A stretch of 64,000 nucleotides of DNA, from positions 62,001 to 126,000 of the forward strand of contig NZ_SZZM01000004.1 of assembly GCF_005281615.1 (NCBI RefSeq). Direction: 5' to 3'. The notes under the pieces were generated by a model. That model ran no database searches and was not told the origin of the DNA. It saw only the letters and a list, made by a program, of their open reading frames with translations. The position numbers and the translations under genes are program-made. Below are positions 18,828 to 27,759 of this stretch, piece by piece. Each line of letters opens with the position of its first letter. The first letter of the stretch is position 1. This stretch comes from Rhodoligotrophos defluvii (GTDB lineage Bacteria > Pseudomonadota > Alphaproteobacteria > Rhizobiales > Im1).

Positions 18828-19838
18828 ATGGCTTCCGTTCCCGCAGCCGCGCCCGCGTCTGCGTTCCACCTGTTCAAGTTTGCCGGAATTCAGGGGAGGT
18901 TCAGCCGATTGGTCGCGTGCGACGGCGCGACCAAGGGGGTCCTGCTCATCGTGCTGGCCACCGTGTTCTTCTCGGTTTCGGACATCGCCGCCAAATATCT
19001 CACCGAAACCATTGGCGCCATCCAGATCGCCTGGATGCGCTATGTGGTCTTCTGTCTCCTGGTGGTCCCGTGGGCGCTGTATCGCGGCGGTTGGGGGATG
19101 TTCCACACCAGGCATCCCGGCCGGCAGGTGCTGCGTGGGCTATACATGGTGCTCTCCACCATACTGTTCGTCACCGGTCTCGCCTACCTGGACGTCGCCG
19201 ACGCCACGGCCATCAACTTCGTCTCGCCTATCTTCATCACCGCACTCGCCATTCCGCTGCTCGGCGAGAAGGTCGGCATCAGGCGGTGGACGGCCGCGGC
19301 CATCGGATTGGCCGGTGTGCTCATCATCGTTCAGCCGGGATCGAGCGCCTTCCAGCTTGCGGCGCTGTTTCCGATTGCCGCCGCTGCGGTCTGGGCGCTC
19401 GCGGCCATCATCACCCGCGTCATGAATGACACGGAAAGCCCCCAGACGACCCTGGTCTATTCGGCCGTCGTCGGCCTCGCGGTGCTCAGTTTGCTCGTCC
19501 CGTTCGAATGGCGGATGCCCGGAATGGCGGAGATCGCCATCGGCAGCCTCATCGGCTTGTCGTCGACTCTGGCGCACTGGCTGTTCGTGCTGGCCTACCG
19601 CCATGCCAATGCCTCCGTGCTGGCGCCCTTCTCCTACATCCAGATCATCTGGGCGAGCGGTATCGGTTTCCTGGTGTTCAGCACGTTGCCCGGCTTGTGG
19701 ACCTATGTGGGCGGCGCGATCATCGCGGCGAGCGGCCTTTATACAGCGCACCGTGAACGGCTGGTTGCACGTGAGGCCGCTCGCAATGAGCAAGCGGCTG
19801 CTACGGCCGAGGTGAAGCCGGCTGCCGGTTCAAACTGA
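18828..19838 (+). CDS. EamA/DMT-superfamily transporter
   Basis: A 336-residue inner-membrane protein with about ten hydrophobic segments in two EamA repeats. The first begins GVLLIVLATVFFSVSDIAAK and the second about residue 180 (LAALFPIAAAAVWALAAIIT). Landmarks include GLAYLDVADATAINFVSPIF and SVLAPFSYIQIIWASGIGFL, typical of drug/metabolite exporters. The substrate cannot be inferred. It is convergent with metQ, 26 bp apart. Confidence 0.88.
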   Translation: MASVPAAAPASAFHLFKFAGIQGRFSRLVACDGATKGVLLIVLATVFFSVSDIAAKYLTETIGAIQIAWMRYVVFCLLVVPWALYRGGWGMFHTRHPGRQVLRGLYMVLSTILFVTGLAYLDVADATAINFVSPIFITALAIPLLGEKVGIRRWTAAAIGLAGVLIIVQPGSSAFQLAALFPIAAAAVWALAAIITRVMNDTESPQTTLVYSAVVGLAVLSLLVPFEWRMPGMAEIAIGSLIGLSSTLAHWLFVLAYRHANASVLAPFSYIQIIWASGIGFLVFSTLPGLWTYVGGAIIAASGLYTAHRERLVAREAARNEQAAATAEVKPAAGSN

Positions 19839-19864
19839 GTACCACCGCAGCCGCACCGCTGATC

Positions 19865-20647
19865 TCACCAACTCGGCAGAACCGCGCCGCCGAAGCGCTC
19901 GTTCACGAAGGCCTTGATCTCCGGCGTCTTGTAGGCGGCGATCAGGTCCTTCACCCATTGCGCATCCTTGTCCTTGCTGCGCACCGCAATGACGTTGACG
20001 TAAGGACCTTTCGGATCTTCGCGCAGAATGGCGCTGGTGGGCGCGATGCCCGCATCGACCGCGTAGTTGGTGTTGATCGCTGCCGCATCCACATCCGCCA
20101 GCGCCCGCGGCGTCTGCGCCGCTTCTAGCTCGATGATCTTCAGGCCCTTGGGATTGTCCACGATGTCGAGCGGCGTCGGCTTGAAGCCAACATCATCCTT
20201 CAGTTTGATAATGCCCTTGTCGCGCAGCAGCAGCAGGGCGCGCCCGCCATTGGTCGGGTCGTTCTGGATCGCGATGGTGGCGCCGTCCGGCACCTCGTCC
20301 CAGCTCTTGTATTTCGAGGAATAGATACCCATCGGAAAATTGATGGTGGTCGCCACCGACACGATGTCGAATTTGCGGTCCGCCACCTGGTTGTCGAGAT
20401 AGGGCTGGTGCTGGAAGGAATTGGCGTCGAGCTCGCCTGCGTCGAGCGCGGCGTTGGGAATGACGTAGTCCGAGAACTCCACGATCTCGATGTCGAGCCC
20501 TTTCGCTTTGGCGGCGGGCTTGACCTTCTCCAGCACCTCCGCATGGGGCCCGGGGCTCACGCCCACCTTGATGGTCTTGGCCTCGGCGTGCCCGGCAAAG
20601 GCCGCAACGCCGATCGCGAGCGCGGCAAGATAGGTTTTCAGCGACAT
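19865..20647 (-). CDS. metQ: Methionine ABC transporter substrate-binding protein
   Basis: A 260-residue NlpA-family binding protein. The signal peptide is MSLKTYLAALAIGVAAFAGH, cut near AEA-KTI. The mature part has KVGVSPGPHAEVLEKVKPAA, FQHQPYLDNQ and NTNYAVDAGI, all MetQ hallmarks. No lipobox cysteine is seen, so it is a soluble periplasmic form. The ATG at 20647 is chosen over upstream in-frame codons because it begins the signal peptide. It is the last gene of metN-metI-metQ, 20 bp after metI. Confidence 0.93.
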   Translation of the reverse strand: MSLKTYLAALAIGVAAFAGHAEAKTIKVGVSPGPHAEVLEKVKPAAKAKGLDIEIVEFSDYVIPNAALDAGELDANSFQHQPYLDNQVADRKFDIVSVATTINFPMGIYSSKYKSWDEVPDGATIAIQNDPTNGGRALLLLRDKGIIKLKDDVGFKPTPLDIVDNPKGLKIIELEAAQTPRALADVDAAAINTNYAVDAGIAPTSAILREDPKGPYVNVIAVRSKDKDAQWVKDLIAAYKTPEIKAFVNERFGGAVLPSW

Positions 20648-20667
20648 GGGACAGCTCCTGTTCAAGT

Positions 20668-21336
20668 TCAGACGGTAACCCGGGCGCGCTTGTTGGCGCG
20701 GCGGGCGAGATATTCGCCGAGGCTCTGCAGCCCCTGCACCAGCACCACGAGGATGAGCACCACGGCCGCCATCACCTCCGGCATGAAGCGCTGATAGCCG
20801 TAGCGGATGCCGAGGTCGCCGAGCCCGCCGCCGCCCACCGCGCCGACCATGGCGGAATTGGCGACCAGGCTGACGACCGACAGAGTGAGCCCGAGGATGA
20901 TGCCGGGCATCGCCTCGGCCAGCAGCACCTTTCGCACGATCTGGAACGGCGTCGCCCCCATGGCCAAGGCGGCCTCGACCAGCCCCTGGTCCACCTCGCG
21001 CACCGCCGTTTCCACGATGCGCGCGATGAACGGGGTGGCGGCCACGCACAGGGGCACGATGGCCGCGCTGGTGCCGATGGAGGTGCCGACCACCAGGCGA
21101 GTGAAGGGGATGATCGCCACCACCAGGATGATGAACGGCGTCGAACGCACCACATTCACCACCACGCCCAGCGCCTTGTTCAGGGCGGGCGCCGCAAACA
21201 GCTCGCCGCGCCCGCTGGTCGCCAGAAACACACCCAGCGGAATGCCGAGCAGGGTGCCGATCGCGGCGGATATCGCCACCATCTGCACGGTCTCGCCCAA
21301 CGCGCGCAGAAGGATGTTCACGAGCTCAGGAGACAT
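20668..21336 (-). CDS. metI: Methionine ABC transporter permease
   Basis: A 222-residue integral membrane protein with about five helices. It begins MSPELVNILLRALGETVQMV. The EAA-type cytoplasmic loop reads EAALAMGATPFQIVRKVLLA followed by EAMPGI. The start ATG at 21336 overlaps the metN stop codon region, so translation is coupled to the downstream half of the interrupted metN. Confidence 0.93.
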   Translation of the reverse strand: MSPELVNILLRALGETVQMVAISAAIGTLLGIPLGVFLATSGRGELFAAPALNKALGVVVNVVRSTPFIILVVAIIPFTRLVVGTSIGTSAAIVPLCVAATPFIARIVETAVREVDQGLVEAALAMGATPFQIVRKVLLAEAMPGIILGLTLSVVSLVANSAMVGAVGGGGLGDLGIRYGYQRFMPEVMAAVVLILVVLVQGLQSLGEYLARRANKRARVTV

Positions 21337-22510
21337 AGCCGAGATGCTCCATCCCAAGGTTGAACTGTTCGAGAAAGGCTCGCGCGCGGGCCACCGTATC
21401 TCCCGCATCCGCGAGGGCGACCACCAGGCTGCCGAACGGGCGGCCGCCGATCGCGTCCACCTCGCCCTGCAGAATGGTCACGTCCGTATCCAGCTGCCGG
21501 GCGAGCCGGGTCACGATCGGGTCCGTCGCATGGGGGCCGGCAAAGGTGATGCGCAGCAGCACCCGCCGCCCCGGGCCGGGCGCCGCGTGCAGGCGTTCCG
21601 CCACGAAGGCCGGCAGCGCGCGGCCGCTGCTCGCGCCGAGAAAGGCCCGCGTCACCTCGTGCTGCGGCCGGGTGAACAGGTCGAACACATCGCCTTGCTC
21701 CACCACGCGGCCGCGATCGAGCACCGTCACCGCCTGCGCGATGTGCTTGACCACGTCCATCTAGTGGGTGATCAGCACGATGGTGAGCCCCAGCTCCGCA
21801 TTGATCCGGGCGAGCAACGCCAGGATCGAGCGCGTCGTCTCCGGGTCGAGCGCCGAGGTGGCCTCATCCGAGAGCAGCAGCTTGGGTTGCGTGGCCAATG
21901 CGCGGGCAATGCCCACCCGCTGCTTCTGCCCGCCGGACAGCTCCGCCGGATAGCGGTCCCGTTTGTCCGCAAGCCCCACCAGCTCCAGCAGCGGCTCGAC
22001 CCTGGCCCTGATGGTGTGAGGCCTCAGCCCTTGCAGCTCCAGGGGCAGCGCCACGTTGTCGAAAGCGGTGCGCGACGAAAGCAGGTTGAAATGCTGGAAC
22101 ACCATGCCGATCGACCGCCGCGCCTGGCGCAGGGCATGCCCCGCAAGCTGCGAGATGTCCAAGCCATCCACCAGCACCTGACCGCTGGTCGGCCGCTCCA
22201 GCCCGTTCAGCAGGCGCACCAGGGTGCTCTTGCCGGCGCCGCTGCGGCCGATGATCCCTGCGATCCTGCCGCGGGGAATGGTAAGGCTCACATCCTCGAG
22301 CGCCGTCACCGCGGCAGCCGCCCCGCGCGGCTGAAAGCTCTTCGAGACCTTGACCAGCTCGACCATCGGCCGGTCGGCGGTCGCGGCGCGCTGGATGGGC
22401 GCCACCTGCTCGTGAGACGAGCCTTCCCGTGCCCCATGATCTTCCGGTACGGCCCCGTAGGGCAGGACACCGGCCTCTAGCCCGGCGAAATGGTTTGTGA
22501 AAGTGGCCAT
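21326..22510 (-). pseudogene. metN: Methionine ABC transporter ATPase, interrupted by an amber codon
   Basis: The upstream part (22510-21761) holds the complete nucleotide-binding core: Walker [10 protein letters not shown], signature LSGGQKQR, Walker [13 protein letters not shown] and switch His in IVLITH. A TAG at 21763-21761 follows directly where MetN normally has Gln or Glu. The next codon is ATG and the frame continues (MDVVKHIAQAVTVLDRGRVV) through a normal C-terminal NIL domain to 21326. A single substitution (for example CAG to TAG) explains it. Residues 1-48 are an unusual extension before [10 protein letters not shown]. Possibilities are a true null, amber suppression, reinitiation at the ATG, or a sequencing error. 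Confidence 0.85.
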
Positions 22511-22625
22511 CTAGAATTATCCGCCCGGGCCCCTGAGTGCCCCGGTTCCGATCTGCTCAAATTCCAGGATTGATTGGTCGCCCATCCGAACGCGTCGACG
22601 GGCGTGGAGCCACGAAGCGAAGGGC

Positions 22626-22664
22626 TCACCGACGCATTCGGGCATTCTTGTGAAAGGGGCTCAC
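22626..22664 (-). CDS. Putative 12-codon ORF behind the riboswitch Shine-Dalgarno
   Basis: GTG at 22664 is preceded five bases earlier by AAGGAG (22675-22670), the site a SAM-II element would mask. The reading is MSPFHKNARMRR then TGA. metN begins 115 bp further on. It could be a leader peptide coupled to metN or a relic of a lost methionine gene. Translation is unproven. Confidence 0.3.
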   Translation of the reverse strand: MSPFHKNARMRR

Positions 22665-22669
22665 GGGCT

Positions 22670-22730
22670 CTCCTTGGGCGCTTTAGCAAGGGGTGACGCG
22701 GCGCAAGCTGCTGCTCAAATCCCGCGGTGC
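22670..22730 (-). promoter_or_regulatory. SAM-II (metA-type) riboswitch candidate
   Basis: On the minus strand the segment shows the conserved SAM-II pieces in order. These are the P1 arm CGCGG (22726-22722), GATTTG, then GCTTGC, the closing P1 arm CCGCG (22701-22697), then GCTAAAG (22687-22681), and a Shine-Dalgarno AAGGAG at 22675-22670. SAM-II elements bind S-adenosylmethionine and shut off translation of methionine genes in alphaproteobacteria. It stands upstream of metNIQ. Identification is by motif recall; covariance scoring was not done. Confidence 0.7.
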
Positions 22731-22947
22731 GGGCGCTCCACCTCGCACGAGCAGAACATGGCCCATCACGTTCTTCGTGTCAATCGGTGTGTTCTGAATA
22801 AAGAACGAGACTTTCGGATGAGACGGACGTGAAACGGTTGAGCGAGAAGTGGTGCATTGCGAATGCCGGTCGGCCTCGCTATAGCGGAACCTTTGAGGTC
22901 CCATCGGTGGCGCTTCCAGCCATTTCAATTCGGACCCCTGGATCGCC

Positions 22948-24249
22948 ATGGCCATTACGCTTTACCAGACCGCCCCGGATTTCGAAGCCCGCTTCAACGC
23001 CCTGCTCTCGACCAAGCGCGAGGTGGCGGAAGATCTCAATCAAGCTGTGGCGCGGATCATCGCCGATGTCCGTGACAGGGGTGATGCGGCGCTGGTCGAC
23101 TATACCCGCCGCTTCGACCGTCACCCCGTCACGGCGGCCACGCTGGCCTTCACCCAAGGCGAGATCGATGCCGCCGCCGCGGAGGTTGCACCTGATGTCT
23201 TAGCCGCCCTGGAGTTCGCCCATCGGCGCATCGAGGCCTATCACCGCCGCCAGCTGCCGCAAGACGAGCGCTTCACTGACGCCGTCGGCGTGGAGATGGG
23301 CCATCGCTGGACGCCCATCGAGGCGGTCGGCCTCTATGTGCCCGGCGGTACGGCCGCCTATCCCTCGTCGGTGCTGATGAATGCGGTGCCGGCCAAGGTC
23401 GCGGGTGTGGAGCGGCTGGTCATGGTGGTGCCGACGCCGGACGGCAAGATCATGCCCGCCGTTCTGGCCGCGGCGAAGATTGCCGGAATAACCGAGGTCT
23501 ACCGTATCGGCGGGGCGCAAGCGGTGGCAGCGCTCGCCTATGGCACAGAGACCATCCGTGCCGTGGCCAAGATCGTCGGGCCCGGCAATGCCTACGTCGC
23601 GGCGGCCAAGCGGCAGGTGTTCGGCACCGTCGGCATCGACATGATTGCCGGCCCCTCCGAGGTGCTGGTACTCGCCGATGCCGGCAATGATCCCGCCTGG
23701 CTCGCCGCTGACCTTCTGGCGCAAGCGGAGCATGACGTCTCCGCCCAGGCCATTCTCGTCACCGACGACGAGGCTTTGGCCAAGGCGGTGGATGCGGAGG
23801 TGCATCGGCAGGCCGCGCTGCTGCCGCGCGCCGAGATCGCCCAGACCAGCTGGCGCGACTTCGGCGCCATCATCATCGTGCCCGACCTGGAGGGGGCTCT
23901 GCCGCTGGTGGATCGGCTGGCGCCCGAGCATCTGGAGATCGCGGCCGAGCACGCAGAGGCCTTGGCGGCCAAGGTGCGCAATGCCGGCGCCATATTCATT
24001 GGGCGCCATACGCCCGAGGCGGTCGGTGATTACATCGGCGGCCCGAATCACGTGCTGCCCACCGCCCGCAGCGCCCGCTTCTCTTCCGGCCTCAACGTGC
24101 TGGATTTCATGAAGCGCACCTCCATCCTCAAATGCAGCGCGGATGCGCTGCGCGCGATCGGCGGACACGCGATCACCCTCGGCCGGGCCGAGAGCCTGGA
24201 GGCCCATGCGCGCTCGGTGGCGATCCGCCTCAACAGCGCGACGGAGTGA
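22948..24249 (+). CDS. hisD: Histidinol dehydrogenase
   Basis: A 433-residue zinc enzyme making histidine from histidinol with two NAD-dependent oxidations. Landmarks are [76 protein letters not shown], the catalytic Glu/His in LAPEHLEI, and the GPNHVLPT segment. ATG at 22948. It begins the usual hisD-UPF0262-phosphatase-maf-yacG series. Confidence 0.96.
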   Translation: MAITLYQTAPDFEARFNALLSTKREVAEDLNQAVARIIADVRDRGDAALVDYTRRFDRHPVTAATLAFTQGEIDAAAAEVAPDVLAALEFAHRRIEAYHRRQLPQDERFTDAVGVEMGHRWTPIEAVGLYVPGGTAAYPSSVLMNAVPAKVAGVERLVMVVPTPDGKIMPAVLAAAKIAGITEVYRIGGAQAVAALAYGTETIRAVAKIVGPGNAYVAAAKRQVFGTVGIDMIAGPSEVLVLADAGNDPAWLAADLLAQAEHDVSAQAILVTDDEALAKAVDAEVHRQAALLPRAEIAQTSWRDFGAIIIVPDLEGALPLVDRLAPEHLEIAAEHAEALAAKVRNAGAIFIGRHTPEAVGDYIGGPNHVLPTARSARFSSGLNVLDFMKRTSILKCSADALRAIGGHAITLGRAESLEAHARSVAIRLNSATE

Positions 24250-24265
24250 ACGGACGGCTCTGGCG

Positions 24266-24772
24266 ATGGCGACATCTGGCACATCGGATCGAAGCGAGCC
24301 GCCACCCATCCACCGGCTGATCGAGGTTCACCTGGACGAGGCCAGCCTCTCCACCTATTCCCGCGACGTTGAGCACGAGCGCCAGGTGGCGATCTATGAT
24401 CTCCTGCAGCAGAACGTGTTCGAGGTGGTGGGAATGGATCGCGGGCCCTACCGCCTCACCCTGTCAGTTGCCGAGAACCGGCTGCTGTTCGACATTGCCG
24501 ACCACCAGCACCAGCAATGCGCGGTGTTCGGGCTGTCCCTCTCGCCCTTCCGGCGGCTGGTGAAGGATTATTTCCTCATCTGCGAGAGCTATTACCAGGC
24601 GATCAAGACGGCGACGCCCAGCCAGATCGAGGCCATCGATATGGGGCGGCGCGGCCTTCACAATGAAGGCAGCGAGTTGCTTCGCGCCCGGCTCAAGGGC
24701 AAGGTGGAGGTGGATTTCGATACGGCGCGGCGATTGTTCACCCTGCTGTGCGTTCTGCACTGGCGTGGCTGA
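24266..24772 (+). CDS. UPF0262 family protein
   Basis: A 168-residue protein of the alphaproteobacterial UPF0262 family. The segments [39 protein letters not shown] and the C-terminal [20 protein letters not shown] are characteristic, and its place right after hisD is usual. The function is unknown. The ATG at 24266 is preferred over upstream in-frame codons, which lie within hisD. It ends just before the phosphatase gene. Confidence 0.88.
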   Translation: MATSGTSDRSEPPPIHRLIEVHLDEASLSTYSRDVEHERQVAIYDLLQQNVFEVVGMDRGPYRLTLSVAENRLLFDIADHQHQQCAVFGLSLSPFRRLVKDYFLICESYYQAIKTATPSQIEAIDMGRRGLHNEGSELLRARLKGKVEVDFDTARRLFTLLCVLHWRG

Positions 24773-24783
24773 AGGGGGCATCC

Positions 24784-25230
24784 ATGGCGGGCGAGCTTCC
24801 CCAGGCGGTGCTTTTCGCCTGCGGCCACAACGCGGTGCGCTCGCCCATGGCTGCCGGCCTCATGCGGCACTACTACGGTCACCGGGTCTATGTGATGTCT
24901 TGCGGCGTTCACGTCGGAACGCTCGATCCCTTTGCCATTGCCGTCATGGCCGAGCTGGGGATAGACATTTCCGAGCACCATCCCATGAGCTTCGACGACC
25001 TGCAGGATACGATGATGGATGTGGTGGTATCGCTCACGCCGGAAGCGCACCACCAGGCGCTGGAGCTGACCCGCCTTTTGCCCGTGCAGGTGGAATATTG
25101 GCCGACCCTCGACCCCACCTTGGTTAGCGGCGGCCGCGAGCAACGGCTCGAGGCTTACCGCTCGGTGCGCGACAGCCTGCTGGCGCGGATCCGCGGGCGT
25201 TTCCCGGCACCGTCTGCTCCGGTCGTATAG
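24784..25230 (+). CDS. Low-molecular-weight protein tyrosine phosphatase-like protein
   Basis: A 148-residue protein with the C-x5-R-S phosphatase loop in FACGHNAVRSPMAAGLM. Later GTLDPFAIAVMAELGIDISE and a possible general-acid Asp in WPTLDPTL are seen. The fold is that of LMW phosphatases and arsenate reductases. Substrate unknown. The gene keeps its usual place between UPF0262 and maf. ATG at 24784; the frame is open from 24748, inside the previous gene. Confidence 0.82.
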   Translation: MAGELPQAVLFACGHNAVRSPMAAGLMRHYYGHRVYVMSCGVHVGTLDPFAIAVMAELGIDISEHHPMSFDDLQDTMMDVVVSLTPEAHHQALELTRLLPVQVEYWPTLDPTLVSGGREQRLEAYRSVRDSLLARIRGRFPAPSAPVV

Positions 25231-25327
25231 TGGTGATCGTCATTGCATTGGGGTCCCGCAAGGTTGTAGTCACGACCGGAGCGGCACGCCGCTATCATCT
25301 CTGTCCATCGACTTGCCGGGGCCTTTC

Positions 25328-25963
25328 ATGTCGGAAGATGCAGTCAAGCTCGTGCTGGCCAGCGCCTCGCCGCGCCGCATCGCGCTGTTGGAGCAGGCCG
25401 GGCTCGTGCCTGATCTGATTTATCCCGTGGATGTGGACGAGGAGCCGCGCCGGCGCGAGGCGCCGCGCCTGCTCGCGACGCGGCTGGCGCGCGACAAGGC
25501 GAATGCGGCGGCAGCGGCCCCGGCGGTGAAGGCCTTGGGCCGCAACACGTTCATTCTGGCGGCCGATACGGCGGTCGCCGTCGGCCGGCGCAATATCGGC
25601 AAGACCGATGACGAGGAAATCGCGGTCGATGCCCTGAAGCTGCTGTCGGGCCGGATGCATCGGGTCTATACGGGGATCTGCCTGATCACGCCGAAAGGCC
25701 GGCACTTGTCCAGGGTGGTGGAGACGCGGGTGCGCTTCAAGCGTCTTACGCGCGAGGACATCGCCACCTATATCAAATCCGACGAGTGGCGCGGCAAGGC
25801 CGGCTGCTATGCCATTCAGGGCCGGGCGGAGGCTTTCGTGCGGGCCATCGGCGGAACATATTCGAACGTGGTGGGATTGCCGCTGTACGAGACGGTCTCG
25901 CTGCTGCAGGGCACGGGCTATCCCGTTTACTATCGCTGGGCGCAGCAGCCTGAAACCATATAG
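25328..25963 (+). CDS. maf: Maf-family nucleotide pyrophosphatase
   Basis: A 211-residue Maf protein with LVLASASPRRIALLEQAGL at the N-terminus, FILAADTAVAVGRR as the catalytic Asp region, and AGCYAIQGRAEAFV near the end. Members hydrolyse non-canonical or canonical nucleoside triphosphates and act as house-cleaning enzymes. The ATG at 25328 gives the standard start; a TTG at 25313 is in frame. In many relatives infA lies just before it, but no infA is seen here. Confidence 0.92.
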   Translation: MSEDAVKLVLASASPRRIALLEQAGLVPDLIYPVDVDEEPRRREAPRLLATRLARDKANAAAAAPAVKALGRNTFILAADTAVAVGRRNIGKTDDEEIAVDALKLLSGRMHRVYTGICLITPKGRHLSRVVETRVRFKRLTREDIATYIKSDEWRGKAGCYAIQGRAEAFVRAIGGTYSNVVGLPLYETVSLLQGTGYPVYYRWAQQPETI

Positions 25964-25969
25964 TGGGCG

Positions 25970-26188
25970 ATGAGTACCGAGAAGAAGACGGAGGCGGCGG
26001 AGCCTGTGCGGCTCAGGCCGCGGCGGCCCTGCCCGATTTGCGGCAAGCCGTCGGCGCAGAAATATCACCCCTTCTGCTCGGCCCGCTGCGCCGATGTGGA
26101 TCTGCACCGCTGGCTGGGCGGCCATTACCGCATCCCGGGCTCGCCGGACACCGATGCGGTGGCCAATGATGACGAGCCGGAGAGCTGA
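25970..26188 (+). CDS. yacG: DNA gyrase inhibitor YacG (zinc-finger protein)
   Basis: A 72-residue protein with a C4 zinc site, [10 protein letters not shown] then [16 protein letters not shown]. This is the YacG signature. YacG binds GyrB and reduces gyrase activity. The ATG at 25970 lies seven bases after the maf stop. It is the last gene before tRNA-Phe and the integrated element. Confidence 0.92.
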   Translation: MSTEKKTEAAEPVRLRPRRPCPICGKPSAQKYHPFCSARCADVDLHRWLGGHYRIPGSPDTDAVANDDEPES

Positions 26189-26319
26189 GCGGGATGGGCC
26201 GGCCCCGCGAGCGGGAGCATCGCTAGCGACTGGACAGGCGCCGATCGATCTCCTATAACCCCACCCGCCGGCGCGGTGCGCACCGTTCCCAAGCGGATGC
26301 ACCGGGCCCGCGCCGTGAT

Positions 26320-26395
<76 letters not shown>

Positions 26396-26461
26396 TTTTT
26401 CTTTAATGAAATCAATTATTTGGATGCTGGATGCGATTGCGCTGGGGCGGGCGAAATCGCG

Positions 26462-26483
26462 CTGGGTGTCATTTTGGGTGTCA
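26462..26483. repeat. Left-end GGGTGTCA repeat
   Basis: CTGGGTGTCA, four bases, then GGGTGTCA. A near copy (CTGGGTGTCAATTGGGGTCCA) lies at 46172-46192 near the right end, with another GGGTGTCA at 46210. Both ends carry it just inside att, so it may be an integrase or excisionase arm-binding site. Confidence 0.4.
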
Positions 26484-26523
26484 GCGGCGTGCGCTGGAAC
26501 GCGGTACCTTGTGCCTACGCAAT

Positions 26524-27669
26524 TTAGCTCAAGATTTCCAACGGCGAACAACTGACTTGTTGATAAGCGCCCTCCAGCGCCCCAAGAAATCCCTCCGGGA
26601 ACGAGAGACCGCCTTCCCGCGCACGAGACAAGAAGCCGCGTAAGGCTCTAGCTGATAGCTGTGACCAAGCTGGTGTTCGGTAGGCGGAGATAGTTGAACT
26701 ATCAATTTTAATTGGCTTATCGCTGGCCGGTACCCCAAACCTTCCGTCCTTGTTGCCAAAGCCTGCGTCCGGCCAACTCCGAAACTCCGAAATGGGTGTC
26801 AATTTGAACTTGAGGGCCGGCCGCGGTGTTTTGAGGTTGGCGGCGACCCACTCTGCAACGGGCACCGAGACCGCATTCCCTATCAAGCGCCATCTCGGGT
26901 TGCGGTTCCCATTGGCTGCCTGCGTCCATTGGCGAGGAAAGCCCTGTAAAGCTTCGCAAGTGACAATATCGGGCTTTAGAACATGCCCGTCTGGAAACAG
27001 CACTGCGGGGGGGGAAGGGATACCGATCCCAGACCCTCCCTTTATGGGCGGAATTCCGTTTGCGGTTAGCCCGACACCCGACCGCCCTTCAGTCCAATAG
27101 AATCCAATTGGATTTGAGAGATCAGGAGATTCTTGTGCCTGCTTCGGCTTGTCTTCAGCGAAGAGGACCTCTCTTGGGTCTAGCACCTTGCTCGCGACAA
27201 GGTACACACGTCGGCGCCGTTGAGGCACTCCAAACCCTCGTGTGTCTAGAACTCTATATGCCCAGGCGTAGCCGAGATCTTCGAATTGGGTAAGGAGCCA
27301 ATCCATTGCCTTGCCGCGATCGAGATGGAGCATGAAATAGACGTTCTCCACCACGACAGTAGGAGCATGCGCTTCTTTGATGAGGCGGAAGAGGTTCGAG
27401 ACGACACCAGATTTTTTTCCCACTATCCCACTCTTGTCGCCAGCCATGCTCAGGTTCTGGCATGGGAAACCTGCAGTTACTATTTTCACCTCTGACGGCA
27501 ATGCATTGAGCAATTCGACGTCACCAAAAAGCTCCACCTCGGGGAAGTGGCTTTTGAGTACCGATTGTGCCGCAGGATCAGATTCCGCAAGAAGCACCGT
27601 TTCGAAGCCGGCCCTTGAGAAGGCTAGCTCGATACCACCGATTCCCGCGAAAAGCCCGGCAACTTTCAT
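26524..27669 (-). CDS. dcm: DNA (cytosine-5-)-methyltransferase
   Basis: A 381-residue C5 methyltransferase. Motif I is GLFAGIGGIELAF, motif IV GFPCQNLS with the catalytic Cys, motif VI VVVENVYF, motif VIII GVPQRRRRVYLVAS, and the C-terminal motifs are ALQGFPRQWT and LIGNAVSVPVAEWVA. About 60 residues between VIII and IX form a short target-recognition region, followed by an extra C-terminal tail. The ATG at 27669 (MKVAGLFAG) is chosen over upstream in-frame codons. It is divergent from a second methyltransferase. A Vsr gene on the same island fits protection against T:G mismatches made by 5-methylcytosine. Confidence 0.92.
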   Translation of the reverse strand: MKVAGLFAGIGGIELAFSRAGFETVLLAESDPAAQSVLKSHFPEVELFGDVELLNALPSEVKIVTAGFPCQNLSMAGDKSGIVGKKSGVVSNLFRLIKEAHAPTVVVENVYFMLHLDRGKAMDWLLTQFEDLGYAWAYRVLDTRGFGVPQRRRRVYLVASKVLDPREVLFAEDKPKQAQESPDLSNPIGFYWTEGRSGVGLTANGIPPIKGGSGIGIPSPPAVLFPDGHVLKPDIVTCEALQGFPRQWTQAANGNRNPRWRLIGNAVSVPVAEWVAANLKTPRPALKFKLTPISEFRSWPDAGFGNKDGRFGVPASDKPIKIDSSTISAYRTPAWSQLSARALRGFLSRAREGGLSFPEGFLGALEGAYQQVSCSPLEILS

Positions 27670-27759
27670 TGACAAGTCCGAATCATATGCGGTTTCGGTC
27701 TTATAGGAGATGTGATAGCCAGTCCCAACGTTTCTTGTGTTCATTGCATCCAGGTGAGT

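Noticed and set aside
20807-22480. 557-codon plus-strand frame opposite metI/metN
   Set aside because: Shadow of the methionine transporter operon.
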